Below, piece after piece: positions 43,050-53,585 of a DNA stretch of 64,000 bases. A program made the translations under genes and the position numbers. The notes under the pieces were generated by a model. It had not been told where the DNA came from. It was given only the letters and a program-made list of their open reading frames with translations, and ran no database searches. This DNA comes from DATFQI01 sp963816955 (GTDB lineage Bacteria; Actinomycetota; Thermoleophilia; Solirubrobacterales; Solirubrobacteraceae): contig CAWFME010000004.1 of assembly GCA_963816955.1 (NCBI GenBank), positions 806,001-870,000 on the forward strand, read 5' to 3'. The first letter of the stretch is position 1. Each line of letters begins with the position of its first letter.

Positions 43050-45194
43050 CGGGGCGCTTCGATCTCGAAGCGCTTGCCGAAGTCGACGAAGCGGGTGTTC
43101 ATGAAGCGGGCGCGGGCGGTCATCTGCTCGGCGAGGACGCGGTGGGTCGCGAGCTCGATGGTGAGCCTGAACCATACGGGCGTGCCCTCGTCCATCAGCG
43201 CCACGACGGCGCGCCCGTCGCGCTCGGACAGCAGGCGCACCTCGCGCGCGTAGCGGCTCCACGCGAACCAGGTGCGGGTCTTGAACGCCAGGCCGCCGGC
43301 GTACTCGCCGCCGCGCCAGCCCAGGCCGGGCTGGGTGAGCCAGCGGCGGCGGCCGATCACCACGCTGCGCACGCCGCGACCGGTCTTCCAGGCGAGCCGG
43401 TCGGGCGCCTGCAGCCGGTACTCGGTCGTGGCGCCGGTACCGGGCCCGCTCGTGAGCCGCTCGATCTCGCGCACGCCGCGCAGGGCGCGCATCGTCCGCT
43501 GCGCGCGGCGCAGCAGCGCCCGCGCGCGCCGGTTGTCGCCTTGCCTCCAGGCCGCCGGCAGGGTGGTCGCGTAGCGCCGCCCGCGCTCGCGTAGCGCCAC
43601 CTCGACGCCCTTCGCGTCCGGCGGCAGCCGGAAGCGCCGGCAGCCGTCCCCGCACGAGCTCGCGCGCGCCCCGGGCAGCTCGAACGGCAGCCGCGCGGGC
43701 CGGCCCCGGCGGTCGAGTAGGCGCACGGTGCCCGTCACCGCCTCGCGCGACCGCCGGATCCAGCCCGCGACGACGCTCGAGCCGGCCGAGCTCGCGACGC
43801 CGAGCTCGTCGTCTGCCGGGCGGGGGAGAGGGCATGGGTCGCAGACCGCGGCCCGCGCGTCGCCGGCCTGGGCGAGCTGGCGCGGCGGCAGCGGGAAGGC
43901 GACGAGCCCGGCGACGGCGGCGACGACCGCCAGCCCGATCCACGGCTCGCTGCGCCACACGGTCCAGTGCCGGCGCGCGGCGCCCTCGTCGCCCTCGAGC
44001 AGCCGCGGCCGCAGCCGGCGGGCGTGCACGAAGCTCGCGGCGGCGACCAGCCCGACGGCGACGATCTTGACCGCCAGCAGCCGCCCGTAAGCCGTGTCCC
44101 AGAGCGCCGCTACGCGGCCCAGCTGGGTCACGAGCGAGACGAGCCCGGTCGTGACCGCCACGAGGAACGCGCCGGTCGCGATCCGTCCGAACGGCGCCAG
44201 CACCTCGCGCGCGATCGCCACGCGCGAGCCGGCGCGGGTGAAGCGCACGACCGGCCACCACAGCAGCACGAGCAGCCCGATCCCGCCCAGCCACAGCGCG
44301 CCCGAGACGAGGTGCAGCCAGTCGTTGAGGATGCTCGGCACGCGCGGGTCGGCCGAGCCCGCGTGGCCCGAGGCGGCGATCGCCCCGAGCGCGACCACGA
44401 CCGCTCCCGCCGCCGCCCGCGGCCGCCGGTCGCGCAGCGCCAGCGCGGCCGCCAGCGCGAGCACCACGAGCGCGCGGCCGATCCCGGCGACGTTCCCGCC
44501 GAGGTAGTCGCGCCATCCGGTCGACGTCGAGCCCGCGCGCGGCGTCGGCCGCGTCGGCGAACGTCGCCACCACGGCCGCGACCAGCGCGGCCCAGGCGAG
44601 GTCCCCCCGCAGGCGCCGCTCGCGCGCGCGCACGTCCTCGAGGTCGACCCGGCCGCCCTCGTCGCCGGGGTCGAGGTCGGGGACCGGCCAGCCGCGCGGA
44701 CGCCCGATCAGCAGCGGCAGCAGCAGCGCGGCCGCGAGCACGAGCACGGTGGAGTAGAGCGCGATCCGCGCGGCGATCCGCACGATCCCGCCGCGCGCCA
44801 GCGGCCCGGTCTCCAGCGCCGGCGCGGCGCCCGCGTCCGCGCGCACGCCGAAGGAGAATGCGCCCTCGAGCGCGTGGCCGTCCTCGGTCGAGACGGTGTG
44901 CCAGTCGACGCGGTAGGCGCCGGTGGCGAGCTCGCCGGACGGCGTGATGACGAGCCGCTTGCCCTCGGGCCGGACGGACGCCGGCAGCGCGGCGCCGCCC
45001 TCGGCGGGACGCAGCGTCGCCCGCGCGAGCCCGCCGTTGAGCGGCTCGGTGAAGACGAGCACCACCCGCCCGGGCGAGGCCTCGAGCCGCTGGCCCGGCG
45101 CGGGCTCTGAGCCGACGTACGCGGCGTGCCCGTACGCGCTCGCCGTGCACAGGAGCACGGCGAGCACGGCGGCTGGGAGCGCGAGCAGGCGCAC
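43046..45194 (-). CDS. CopC-CopD fusion copper protein, one frameshift
   Basis: About 715 residues. A signal peptide (MRLLALPAAVLAVLLCTASA) precedes a CopC domain starting near HAAYVGSEPAPGQ, whose first His is a copper ligand, with VDWHTVSTEDGHALEG. Then come a CopD membrane domain of about eight TM segments (VVVALGAIAASGHAGSADPR, HLVSGALWLGGIGLLVLLWW) and a C-terminal extracytoplasmic domain of about 270 residues (EYRLQAPDRLAWKTGRG, VVIGRRRWLTQPG), perhaps LolA-like. Removing one base near 44515 restores WRDYLGGNVAGIG. The stop overlaps the TlpA gene. Confidence 0.85.
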
Positions 45195-45213
45195 CCAGCC
45201 GAGTATGGCGGGG

Positions 45214-47077
45214 CTACGCGGTGACCTTGAAGCGCCGCACGAGCACGTCGAGCTGCTCGGCGGTGCGGGCCAGCTCGGCCGCGGACGACGCGATCTCCTG
45301 CGTGGAGGCGCTCGTCTCCTGGGTGGAGGCGGACACCTGCTCGGCGGAGGCGGAGGACTGCTCGGCCACCGCGGCGACCTCGCTGATGCCGCCCTCGGCG
45401 CGCTGGGACTCGGCGGAGATCTGCTGGACGGCGCCGGCGATCTCGGCGACGCGCTCGGTCATCGACTCGACGGCCAGGCCGATCACCTCGAACGCCTCGC
45501 GGGCCTGCTCGACGGTGGCGACGCCGTCGCCGGTGCGCTTGGCGCCCTCGCCGACGACCTCGACCACGCGGCCGGTCTCGGCCTGGATCTCGGAGATCAG
45601 CGAGGCGATCTCGGCCGCGGCGCCCTGGGAGCCCTCGGCCAGCTTGCGGACCTCCTCGGCGACGACCGCGAAGCCGCGGCCCTGCTCGCCGGCGCGGGCG
45701 GCCTCGATGGCCGCGTTGAGCGCCAGCAGGTTGGTCTGCTCGGCGATCCCGCTGATCGTGTCGACGATGCCGCCGATGCGCTCCGACTTGGCGGCGAGGT
45801 CCTCGATCGCGCGCCCGACCTGGTCGGAGTTGTCGGCGACCTGGCGGATCGCCTCGGTCGCGCGGCGTGGCGGCCTGGACGCCCTCGCGGGCGGCGTCGC
45901 GCGCCTGCTCGGCGGCCTCGGTGGTGGAAGCGGCCGTGGCCGCGCTCGCCTCGGCGGCGCGGGCGGCCTCGAGGACGGCCTCGCGGGTCTCCTCGACCAT
46001 CCGCACCTGGCGCTCGGCGCCCATGGCGACGTCGCCGACGGCGGAGGCGATCTCGCCGACCGCGCGGCCGGCCTCGTCGGACGTGGAGGCCATCTGCTCG
46101 GAGGCGGCGCTGACGGTGCCGGCGCCGGCGGAGACCTCGCCGATCAGCGTGCTGAGCTGACCGCGCATGTCGTTGTAGCTCTCGATGCCGCCCTGGGCCT
46201 TGGCCAGCATCTCGTTGAAGGTCTCGGACAGCTGGCCGACCTCGTCCTTGGAGCGGACTTCGACCGGCGTGGTGACCGGCGCGACCTCGCGCGTCAGGTC
46301 GCCCTGGGCGATCGCGTCGAGGCCCTGGCCGAGGTCCTCGAGGCAGTTGTCGTTGAGGCTGCGCAGGCGGACGCCGAGGGCGGCCACCGGGCGCGTGACG
46401 GAGCGCGTGACGAGCAGCGCGAGGCCGATCGCGGCGAGCACGGCGATGACGACGACGATCACGACGGTGCGCTCCGCGGACGACGCGCTCGCCTCGGCGG
46501 CCGCGACGCCGGCCTCGGCCTGGGCCACCACCTTCTCCTCGAGCTGGTCGTGCGACACGTCGAGGCGCTCGAAGACCTCCGCCACCTCGCCCGTGTAGGC
46601 CTCGCGCGAGCCGTCGCGCTCCTCGACGCCGTCGACGGTCTCCTGCCGCGAGAGATCGAGCGCCCTGGCCGAGCTGGCCTGGAAGGCGCTCACGCCGCGC
46701 TCGAACTGCGCGAAGATGCGCTTCGCCTCGGCGCCTTCGAGTCGCGGGCCGAGCGCGGCGAGCGTCTCGAGCGCCTCGGCCGAGAGGGCGTCGATCTCCT
46801 TCTGGGTCTTGTCCTGGGCCTTCAGGTCGCCGTCCTCGACGTAGAGGTGGCGGACGAGCAGATAGCCGCTGGCGAGGAAGTCCTCGCTGACGGTGACGAG
46901 CTCTTGCAGAGCCGAGACGTCGCGCTGCTCGATCTGCTCGGCGTCGTGATGGACATCGGCCACGCCCTTCACGCCGACGACGGCGACGACGACCATGGCG
47001 AGGACGAGGAATCCGAACGCGGCGCCGAGCCGCGCGGACAGGCGCAGGTTCAGGAAGAACTTCATGGGCCGGGTCAT
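45214..47077 (-). CDS. Methyl-accepting chemotaxis protein, one frameshift
   Basis: About 620 residues: TM1 (residues about 15-40), an extracellular four-helix-bundle-like sensor domain, TM2 (VVIVVVIAVLAAIGLALLV), a HAMP domain (RSVTRPVAALGVRLRSL), and a signalling domain with the hairpin EQTNLLALNAAIEAARAGE. The frame breaks near 45868; deleting one base restores AATRATEAIRQVADNSDQ. ATG 47077 is chosen because it overlaps the stop of the upstream small gene (ATGA). No other chemotaxis gene is in the window. Confidence 0.9.
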
Positions 47078-47217
47078 CGGCGGGCGCGTGTGCGTCTGTA
47101 GCGCTCGCGCGCCTGCGACCACTTCCAGCGCGCCAGCAGCTCCGCCCAGTCGGCGACGCCCGCGACGAGATGGCCGAGGGGGCCGGTGTAGAAGCGGGCG
47201 GCGAGCCGGGAGCGCAC
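47074..47217 (-). CDS. Small basic protein coupled to the chemoreceptor
   Basis: GTG 47217 opens a 47-codon frame, MRSRLAARFYTGPLGHLVAG, then VADWAELLARWKWSQARERY and a basic tail. Its stop overlaps the chemoreceptor ATG by one base in the ATGA manner used by real operon pairs in this genome. Composition (aromatic residues, amphipathic centre, Arg-rich end) looks like a peripheral membrane peptide. I do not know the family. It faces the trigger factor gene across 27 bases. Confidence 0.5.
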   Translation of the reverse strand: MRSRLAARFYTGPLGHLVAGVADWAELLARWKWSQARERYRRTRARR

Positions 47218-47244
47218 GGCCCGGGCTTATACAGTGGTCGGGCC

Positions 47245-48555
47245 ATGGCCACCGTCACCACCACCGTCACCGAGCTGCCCGAGTCCCGCGTCCGAGTGGA
47301 GGCGGAGGTCCCGGCCGCCGAGGTCTCCAAGCGCGTCGAGCAGGCCGCCCGCGGCCTCGCCCGCGGCATGCGGGTCCCCGGCTTCCGGCCCGGCAAGGCG
47401 CCGGCGCCGGTCGTGATCAAGCGCGTCGGCCGCGAGGCCGTGCTCGACGAGGCGGTCCGCGAGTCGATCGGCAGCTGGTACAGCGCCGCCATCGACGACG
47501 CGAAGGTCGTGCCGGTCGGCGAGCCCGACCTCGACCTCGTCGGCGCTCCCCGCCGAGGGCGAGCCGCTGAAGTTCGCGATCGAGATCGGCGTGCGCCCGC
47601 CCGCCAAGCTCGGCGACTACAAGGGGCTCGAGGTCCCGCGCCGCGACGCCGAGGCGAGCGAGGAGGCCGTCAACGAGGAGATCGAGCGCCTGCGCGAGCG
47701 CTCCGCCAAGCTCGAGACCGTCGACCGGCCCGCAGGCCGCGGCGACTTCGTGGTGATGGACTTCGCCGGCAGCGTCGACGGCACCGCCTTCGCCGGCGGC
47801 GAGGGCCGCGACCAGATGGTCGAGCTCGGCTCGGGCCGGCTCGTCCCGGGCTTCGAGGAGCAGCTCGAGGGCGCCGGCGCGGGCGAGGACCGCACCGTCA
47901 AGGTGACCTTCCCCGACGACTACCAGGCCGCCGAGCTGGCGGGCCACGAGGCGGAGTTCGCCGTCACGGTCAAGGAGGTCAAGGCCAAGGACCTCCCGGA
48001 GCTCGACGACGAGTTCGCCGAGGAGGCCGGCTTCGACACGCTCGACGAGCTGCGCGAGGACATCCGCGACGCGGATCGGCGAGACCGAGGGCTCCCGGAT
48101 CGAGGCCGAGTTCCGCGAGGCCGCGCTCGACGCCGCCGTCGCCAACGCGACGGTCGAGGTGCCCGGACGCGCTGGTGGAGGCCCGCTCGCGCGAGCTCTG
48201 GGACCAGATGCTGCACTCGCTCTCGCACCAGGGGATCACCAAGGAGATCTACCTCCAGATCTCCGGCCGCGAGGAGGAAGAGATCATCGAGCAGGGCAAG
48301 GAGGACGCCGCGCAGGCGCTCCGCCGCGAGGCCGTGCTCGCCGCGATCATCGAGGCCGAGGGGATCGAGCCCAGCGAGGACGAGGTGCTGGAGGCCGTCG
48401 GCCAGGCGGCCGAGGGCGGCTCCCCCAAGAAGCTGCTCGAGCGCCTGAAGTCAGCGGGCCGGCTCGACGCGCTCAAGGAGGACCTCGCGCAGCGCAAGGC
48501 GCTGGACCTCGTGACGGAGTCGGCGAAGCCGGTCGCGGCCGAGGCCACGGCCTAG
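47245..48555 (+). CDS. tig: Trigger factor, three frameshifts
   Basis: About 435 residues, a ribosome-bound chaperone and prolyl isomerase. The N-terminal ribosome-binding signature is MRVPGFRPGKAP; the PPIase domain follows (GDFVVMDFAGSVDG, MVELGSGRLVPGFEEQLEGA), then the C-terminal chaperone arms (LWDQMLHSLSHQGITKEIYL). Breaks near 47548, 48078 and 48165 are each repaired by removing one base (GAPAEGEPLKF, DRIGETEGSRIEAEF, EVPDALVEA). As tig is highly conserved here next to clpP-clpX, the breaks are almost certainly sequence errors. Confidence 0.93.
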   Translation: MATVTTTVTELPESRVRVEAEVPAAEVSKRVEQAARGLARGMRVPGFRPGKAPAPVVIKRVGREAVLDEAVRESIGSWYSAAIDDAKVVPVGEPDLDLVGAPRRGRAAEVRDRDRRAPARQARRLQGARGPAPRRRGERGGRQRGDRAPARALRQARDRRPARRPRRLRGDGLRRQRRRHRLRRRRGPRPDGRARLGPARPGLRGAARGRRRGRGPHRQGDLPRRLPGRRAGGPRGGVRRHGQGGQGQGPPGARRRVRRGGRLRHARRAARGHPRRGSARPRAPGSRPSSARPRSTPPSPTRRSRCPDALVEARSRELWDQMLHSLSHQGITKEIYLQISGREEEEIIEQGKEDAAQALRREAVLAAIIEAEGIEPSEDEVLEAVGQAAEGGSPKKLLERLKSAGRLDALKEDLAQRKALDLVTESAKPVAAEATA

Positions 48556-48649
48556 ACGTAAGTACCGGTTCTGGCCGCGCCCGGCCGTTGCTAGAGTCGG
48601 CGATCCCGTTGCAGGATTCGAACGCGAGAAGCGAAACGAAGCGAGGACT

Positions 48650-49235
48650 GTGAGCCCACTCGTACCGATGGTCGTCGAGCAGACCTCCCGCGGGGAGCGC
48701 GCGTTCGACATCTATTCCCGGCTGCTCAACGAGCGGATCATCTTCCTCGGCACGCCGGTCGACGATCAGATCGCGAACCTGATCGTCGCCCAGCTGCTGC
48801 ACCTCGAGAGCGAGGATCCCGACAAGGACATCTCGCTCTACATCAACTCGCCCGGCGGGTCCGTCTACGCGGGCCTGGCGATCTACGACACGATGCAGTT
48901 CATCAAGCCCGACGTGCAGACGATCTGCGTCGGCATCGCGATGTCGATGGGCGCGCTGCTGCTCGGCGGCGGGCGCGAAGGGCAAGCGGATGGCGCTGCC
49001 GAACGCGAAGATCCTGATCCACCAGGTCTCCTCGGGCTTCCAGGGCCAGGCGACCGACATCGAGATCCACGCCCGCGAGGTGATCGAGCTGCGCCGCCGG
49101 CTCGACGAGATCATCGCCGAGCACTCGGGCAAGGACGTCGAGAAGGTCCGCAACGACACCGAGCGCGACTACTTCATGAGCTCAGAGGAGGCCAAGGAAT
49201 ACGGCATCATCGACCGGGTGATCTCGGAGCACTGA
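48650..49235 (+). CDS. clpP: ATP-dependent Clp protease proteolytic subunit, one frameshift
   Basis: About 194 residues. ERAFDIYSRLLNERIIFLG opens the protein, the oxyanion loop is YINSPGGSVYAGLAI, the catalytic serine is in ICVGIAMSMGALLLGGG, His in NAKILIHQVSSG, and Asp near RDYFMSSEEAKEYGIID. The frame breaks near 48975; deleting one base gives AKGKRMALPNAK. GTG 48650 is the start. Followed 15 bases later by clpX, with which it forms the ClpXP protease. Confidence 0.95.
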
Positions 49236-49250
49236 CGCCGGAGGCGTACC

Positions 49251-50522
<1,272 letters not shown>

Positions 50523-50531
50523 CGCATTCCA

Positions 50532-50543
50532 GCGAACGTTCGC
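50532..50543. promoter_or_regulatory. Perfect 12-bp palindrome after clpX
   Basis: GCGAACGTTCGC lies 10 bases after the clpX stop and 15 before the next start. It has GAAC and GTTC without the four-base spacer required in LexA boxes, so it is not an SOS box. It may be an operator for the downstream gene or chance in a GC-rich region. Confidence 0.3.
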
Positions 50544-50558
50544 GTACGATTCGGGACG

Positions 50559-52344
50559 TGCTTCGCCAGGGGTCTGCTGACGACGGTCGTGCTGCTGGCC
50601 TGGCGCCGCGCCCGCTGCGGCGCCCGCGCCGATCCCGGAGGGCCCGCAGGCCGGCTCGCTGACGCCGTTCGTCGGCGCGCCCGCGACGCAGCAGCCCGTC
50701 GAGGCGGCCGACCCGCCGCGGCACCCGTTCATGGCGCCCAACTCGCGCTCGAACCTGCACGTCGACGCCTACCAGACCGACGTCCACCAGGGGCCCGGGG
50801 CCGCTCGGGCAAGCGACATGCGCAGGGTCGAGACGTTCCTCAGCGCGGACTGCGCCTCGGTGACGTTCGACTCGCGCGGGCGGATCGTGACCGTGTGCGT
50901 CGGCCTGGACGGGCCGAAGCTGTTCCTGATGGACGCGAAGACGCTGGAGACGCTGGCGACGTTCCCGCTGCCGCCGCGGGTGCCCGGGCGGCGGCAGCAT
51001 CTTCAACGACTTCGCCGGCGGCGGCTACTTCTACCTCGACGAGTCGCGACCGGGCCGTGATCCCGACGACGTCGCGGCACCTGCTCGTGGTGCGCGAGAC
51101 CGCCGACGGCTCCGGCTTCGAGCTCGAGCGCGACTACGACCTCACGCGGCGCCGTGCCGCCCGGCGACAAGATCGTCTCCGCGCTGCCCGACTGAGCGGG
51201 CGCTTCTGGTTCGTCTCCCAGACCGGCGTCGTCGGGATCGTCGACCGCGCGAGCGGGCGCGGTGACGGCGCTGCCGCTGCGCGAGCGGATCGACGAACTC
51301 CTTCGCGGTCGACGAGACCGGCGGCGTCTACGTCGTCACCGACGCGGCGCTGTACCGGCTCGACGCGGGCGCGAGCGGCTACCCCGTCGTCACCTGGCGC
51401 GAGGTCTACGAGAACTCCGGGATCTCCAAGCCGGGCCAGGTCGGGCCGGGGTCGGGCACGACGCCGACGCTGATCGGCCGCGAATGGGTCGCGATCACCG
51501 ACAACGCCGACCCGATGAACGTCGTCGTCTACCGGCGCGCGCCCTGCGACGACGTCGTCGCGGACGATCTGCGTGCAGCCCGTCTTCGAGAAGGGCGCGA
51601 GCGCGACGGACAACTCGCTGATCGGCGCCGGGCGCTCGCTGGTCGTGGAGAACAACTACGGCTACACCGGGCCGGACCTCCACCCAGGACGGCAAGACCA
51701 CCAGCCCGGGCCTCGAGCGGGTCGACATCGACGCGGACGGCACGGGCTGCCGCTCCGTCTGGCGCTCGCAGGAGATCGCGCCGACGGTCGTGCCGAAGCT
51801 CTCGGCCGCCAACGGGATCGTCTACACGTACACGAAGGACGCGCGCGAGGACGGCCAGGACGCGTGGTACCTGACCGCGCTCGACTTCCGGACGGGCAAG
51901 ACGCTGTTCAAGCGCCTGGGCGGCGAGGGGCTCGGCCACAACAACAACTACGCGCCGATCACGCTGGGGCCGGACGGCACGGCCTACGTGGGGGTGCTCG
52001 GCGGGCTGATCGGGCTGCGCGACGCGTCGCCGCCGCCGGGCGCGGGCGGAGCGCCGGCGCAGTCGGGAGGCGGCAAGCGCCGCCACGGCTCGCTGCGGCT
52101 TCGGGTGCGGCGGCTCAAGGGCGGCCGGGTGCGCGCGCGGGTGGTCGGCAAGGGCGTCCGCCAGGTTCGGCGGGTCACCTTCAAGGTGCGCGGCAAGAAG
52201 GTGCGCGTGGACCGCAAGCGCCCGTTCCGGGTCACGGTCGCGCGCAAGCGGCTCCGGCGTCACGGGCGGACTCGTGTGGTGGCGCGGATCGTGCGCAAGG
52301 ACGGCACGCGCGCGAAGCGCGTCAAGCGCGTCCGGCGACGGTAG
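50559..52344 (+). CDS. Secreted beta-propeller-like protein, many frameshifts
   Basis: Segments in all three frames join into about 590 residues. After a likely signal peptide (RGLLTTVVLLA) come GSLTPFVGAPATQQPVE, MAPNSRSNLHVDAYQTD, LFLMDAKTLETLATFPLPP, TTSRHLLVVRETADGSGFEL, GGVYVVTDAALYRLDAG, SLIGAGRSLVVENNYGYTG, SVWRSQEIAPTVVPKLS and YAPITLGPDGTAYVGVLGGL, the pattern of a PQQ-like or WD-like propeller. The last 95 residues are extremely Arg/Lys-rich (RRLKGGRVRARVVGKGVRQV). At least eight breaks occur between 50560 and 51700. A true pseudogene is possible, but the 3' third is clean. Confidence 0.6.
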
Positions 52345-52356
52345 CCCCGGCGAACG

Positions 52357-53535
52357 TCAACTGCGCTGGGTAGGGGTGGCGAGCGGCGCCTTCGCGAGGA
52401 ACTCCCGGACGGCGCGGTGGGTCGCTCGCGGCGCCTCGAGCTGGGGCACGTGTCCGCAGTCGAGCTCGAGATGCTCCGCCGCGGGCAGCGCCTCGCGCAC
52501 GTGGCGGGCGAAGCCGATCGGCACGATCTTGTCCTGGCGGCCCCAGACGAACAGCGCCTCGGACTGCAGCTCGCGCAGGCGGGTCCAGAACTTGTTCGGG
52601 TCCTCGAGGTAGATGTTCCGCGCCGCGGCGTAGAAGGCCGCGCGGCCGCGCGGCGTGAGGTAGCCGCGCAGGAACTCGTCGACGCCGACCGCGCTCCAGC
52701 CGTCGTTGCCGCCCGGCACCATCGCGCGGGCGATCCGGTCGACGATCACGCGCGGCGCGGGCTGGAGCAGGCCCAGCTGGGGCGGGATGGCGCGCAGCAG
52801 CGGCGCCCAGCGGCGCTCGCGCAGCCAGGCCAGCGACGGCGCGAGCAGCGCGAGCTGGCCGGTGCGCTCCGGGAACTCGAAGCCCAGCTCGAGCGCGACC
52901 CGCCCGCCCATGCTGTTGCCGACCACATGCGCACGGTCGATCTCCAGCGCGTCGAGCGCGGCGGCCGCGGCACGGGCGAAGAAGGGCGCGTCGTAGGAGG
53001 CGCCGACCGGCATCGCGGAGTCGCCGAAGCCGGGCAGGTCGATCGCGGTGACGCGGAAGTCGCCGGCCAGGGCCGCGACGGTGGGGAGGAAGGAGGCCTT
53101 CGTGGCGCCGAGGCCGTGCAGCAGCAGGACGTCGTCGCCGGCGCCGGCGCGCAGCGTCGCGATCTCGCCGACCGCGGTGCGGACGCGGCCCAGCTGGAGC
53201 CGCTCCGGCCCCTCCATCCCGCTCGTGGCGGCGAGGAAGCCGACGCCGAGGTGCAGGTCGTCGCGGATCTTCAGCTTGCCGCGGCTGAACGCCTCCATGC
53301 CGCCGCGGACGTCCTCCGCGATGCGGCGCCAGGTGGCCGGATCGGCGGCGAGGCGCGCGTCAGGGCGGTCGCCGTTGGCGGGCGCGAGCCGCATCAGCCC
53401 GTGCTCGACGGTGGCGTCCCAGTCGCTCTCGCCGATCACGCGCAGCCGCAGCCGGGCCTGGCCCGCGGGGGCGTCGAACGCGGTCGCGTCGAAGCGACCG
53501 GCGAGGGAGCGAAGGACATCAGGGGCGCCGTGCAT
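52357..53535 (-). CDS. SCP2-like domain fused to alpha/beta hydrolase
   Basis: A 392-residue protein. Residues 1-110 resemble a sterol-carrier-protein-2 domain (RLRLRVIGESDWDATVEHG, DARLAADPATWRRIAEDVRG, GKLKIRDDLHLGV). The rest is an alpha/beta hydrolase: VLLLHGLGATKASFLPT, nucleophile elbow VVGNSMGGRVALELG, Asp in VWGRQDKIVPIG, His in DCGHVPQLEAP. The combination suggests a hydrolase acting on a lipid held by the SCP2 part. ATG 53535 is preferred over an upstream TTG at 53559. A CRP-type palindrome lies 35 bases upstream. Confidence 0.82.
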   Translation of the reverse strand: MHGAPDVLRSLAGRFDATAFDAPAGQARLRLRVIGESDWDATVEHGLMRLAPANGDRPDARLAADPATWRRIAEDVRGGMEAFSRGKLKIRDDLHLGVGFLAATSGMEGPERLQLGRVRTAVGEIATLRAGAGDDVLLLHGLGATKASFLPTVAALAGDFRVTAIDLPGFGDSAMPVGASYDAPFFARAAAAALDALEIDRAHVVGNSMGGRVALELGFEFPERTGQLALLAPSLAWLRERRWAPLLRAIPPQLGLLQPAPRVIVDRIARAMVPGGNDGWSAVGVDEFLRGYLTPRGRAAFYAAARNIYLEDPNKFWTRLRELQSEALFVWGRQDKIVPIGFARHVREALPAAEHLELDCGHVPQLEAPRATHRAVREFLAKAPLATPTQRS

Positions 53536-53569
53536 GCCTTCGGTGGTACCCGGAGGCAAACGCGCGTTC

Positions 53570-53585
53570 TGTGACGAGCATCACA
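53570..53585. promoter_or_regulatory. CRP/GlxR-type palindrome
   Basis: TGTGA (53570-53574), six bases, TCACA (53581-53585): the exact core consensus of CRP-family sites. It lies 35 bases before the SCP2-hydrolase ATG, at the 3' end of glpD on the same strand. The position fits control of the hydrolase gene. Confidence 0.5.

Noticed and set aside
48611..48630. tRNA T-arm-like sequence (reverse complement contains GTTCGAATCC)
   Set aside because: The bases flanking the TTCGAAT loop do not pair and no acceptor, D or anticodon arms are present.
50532..50543. LexA box upstream of the propeller gene
   Set aside because: The palindrome has GAAC directly joined to GTTC with no four-base spacer, so it does not fit the SOS consensus.
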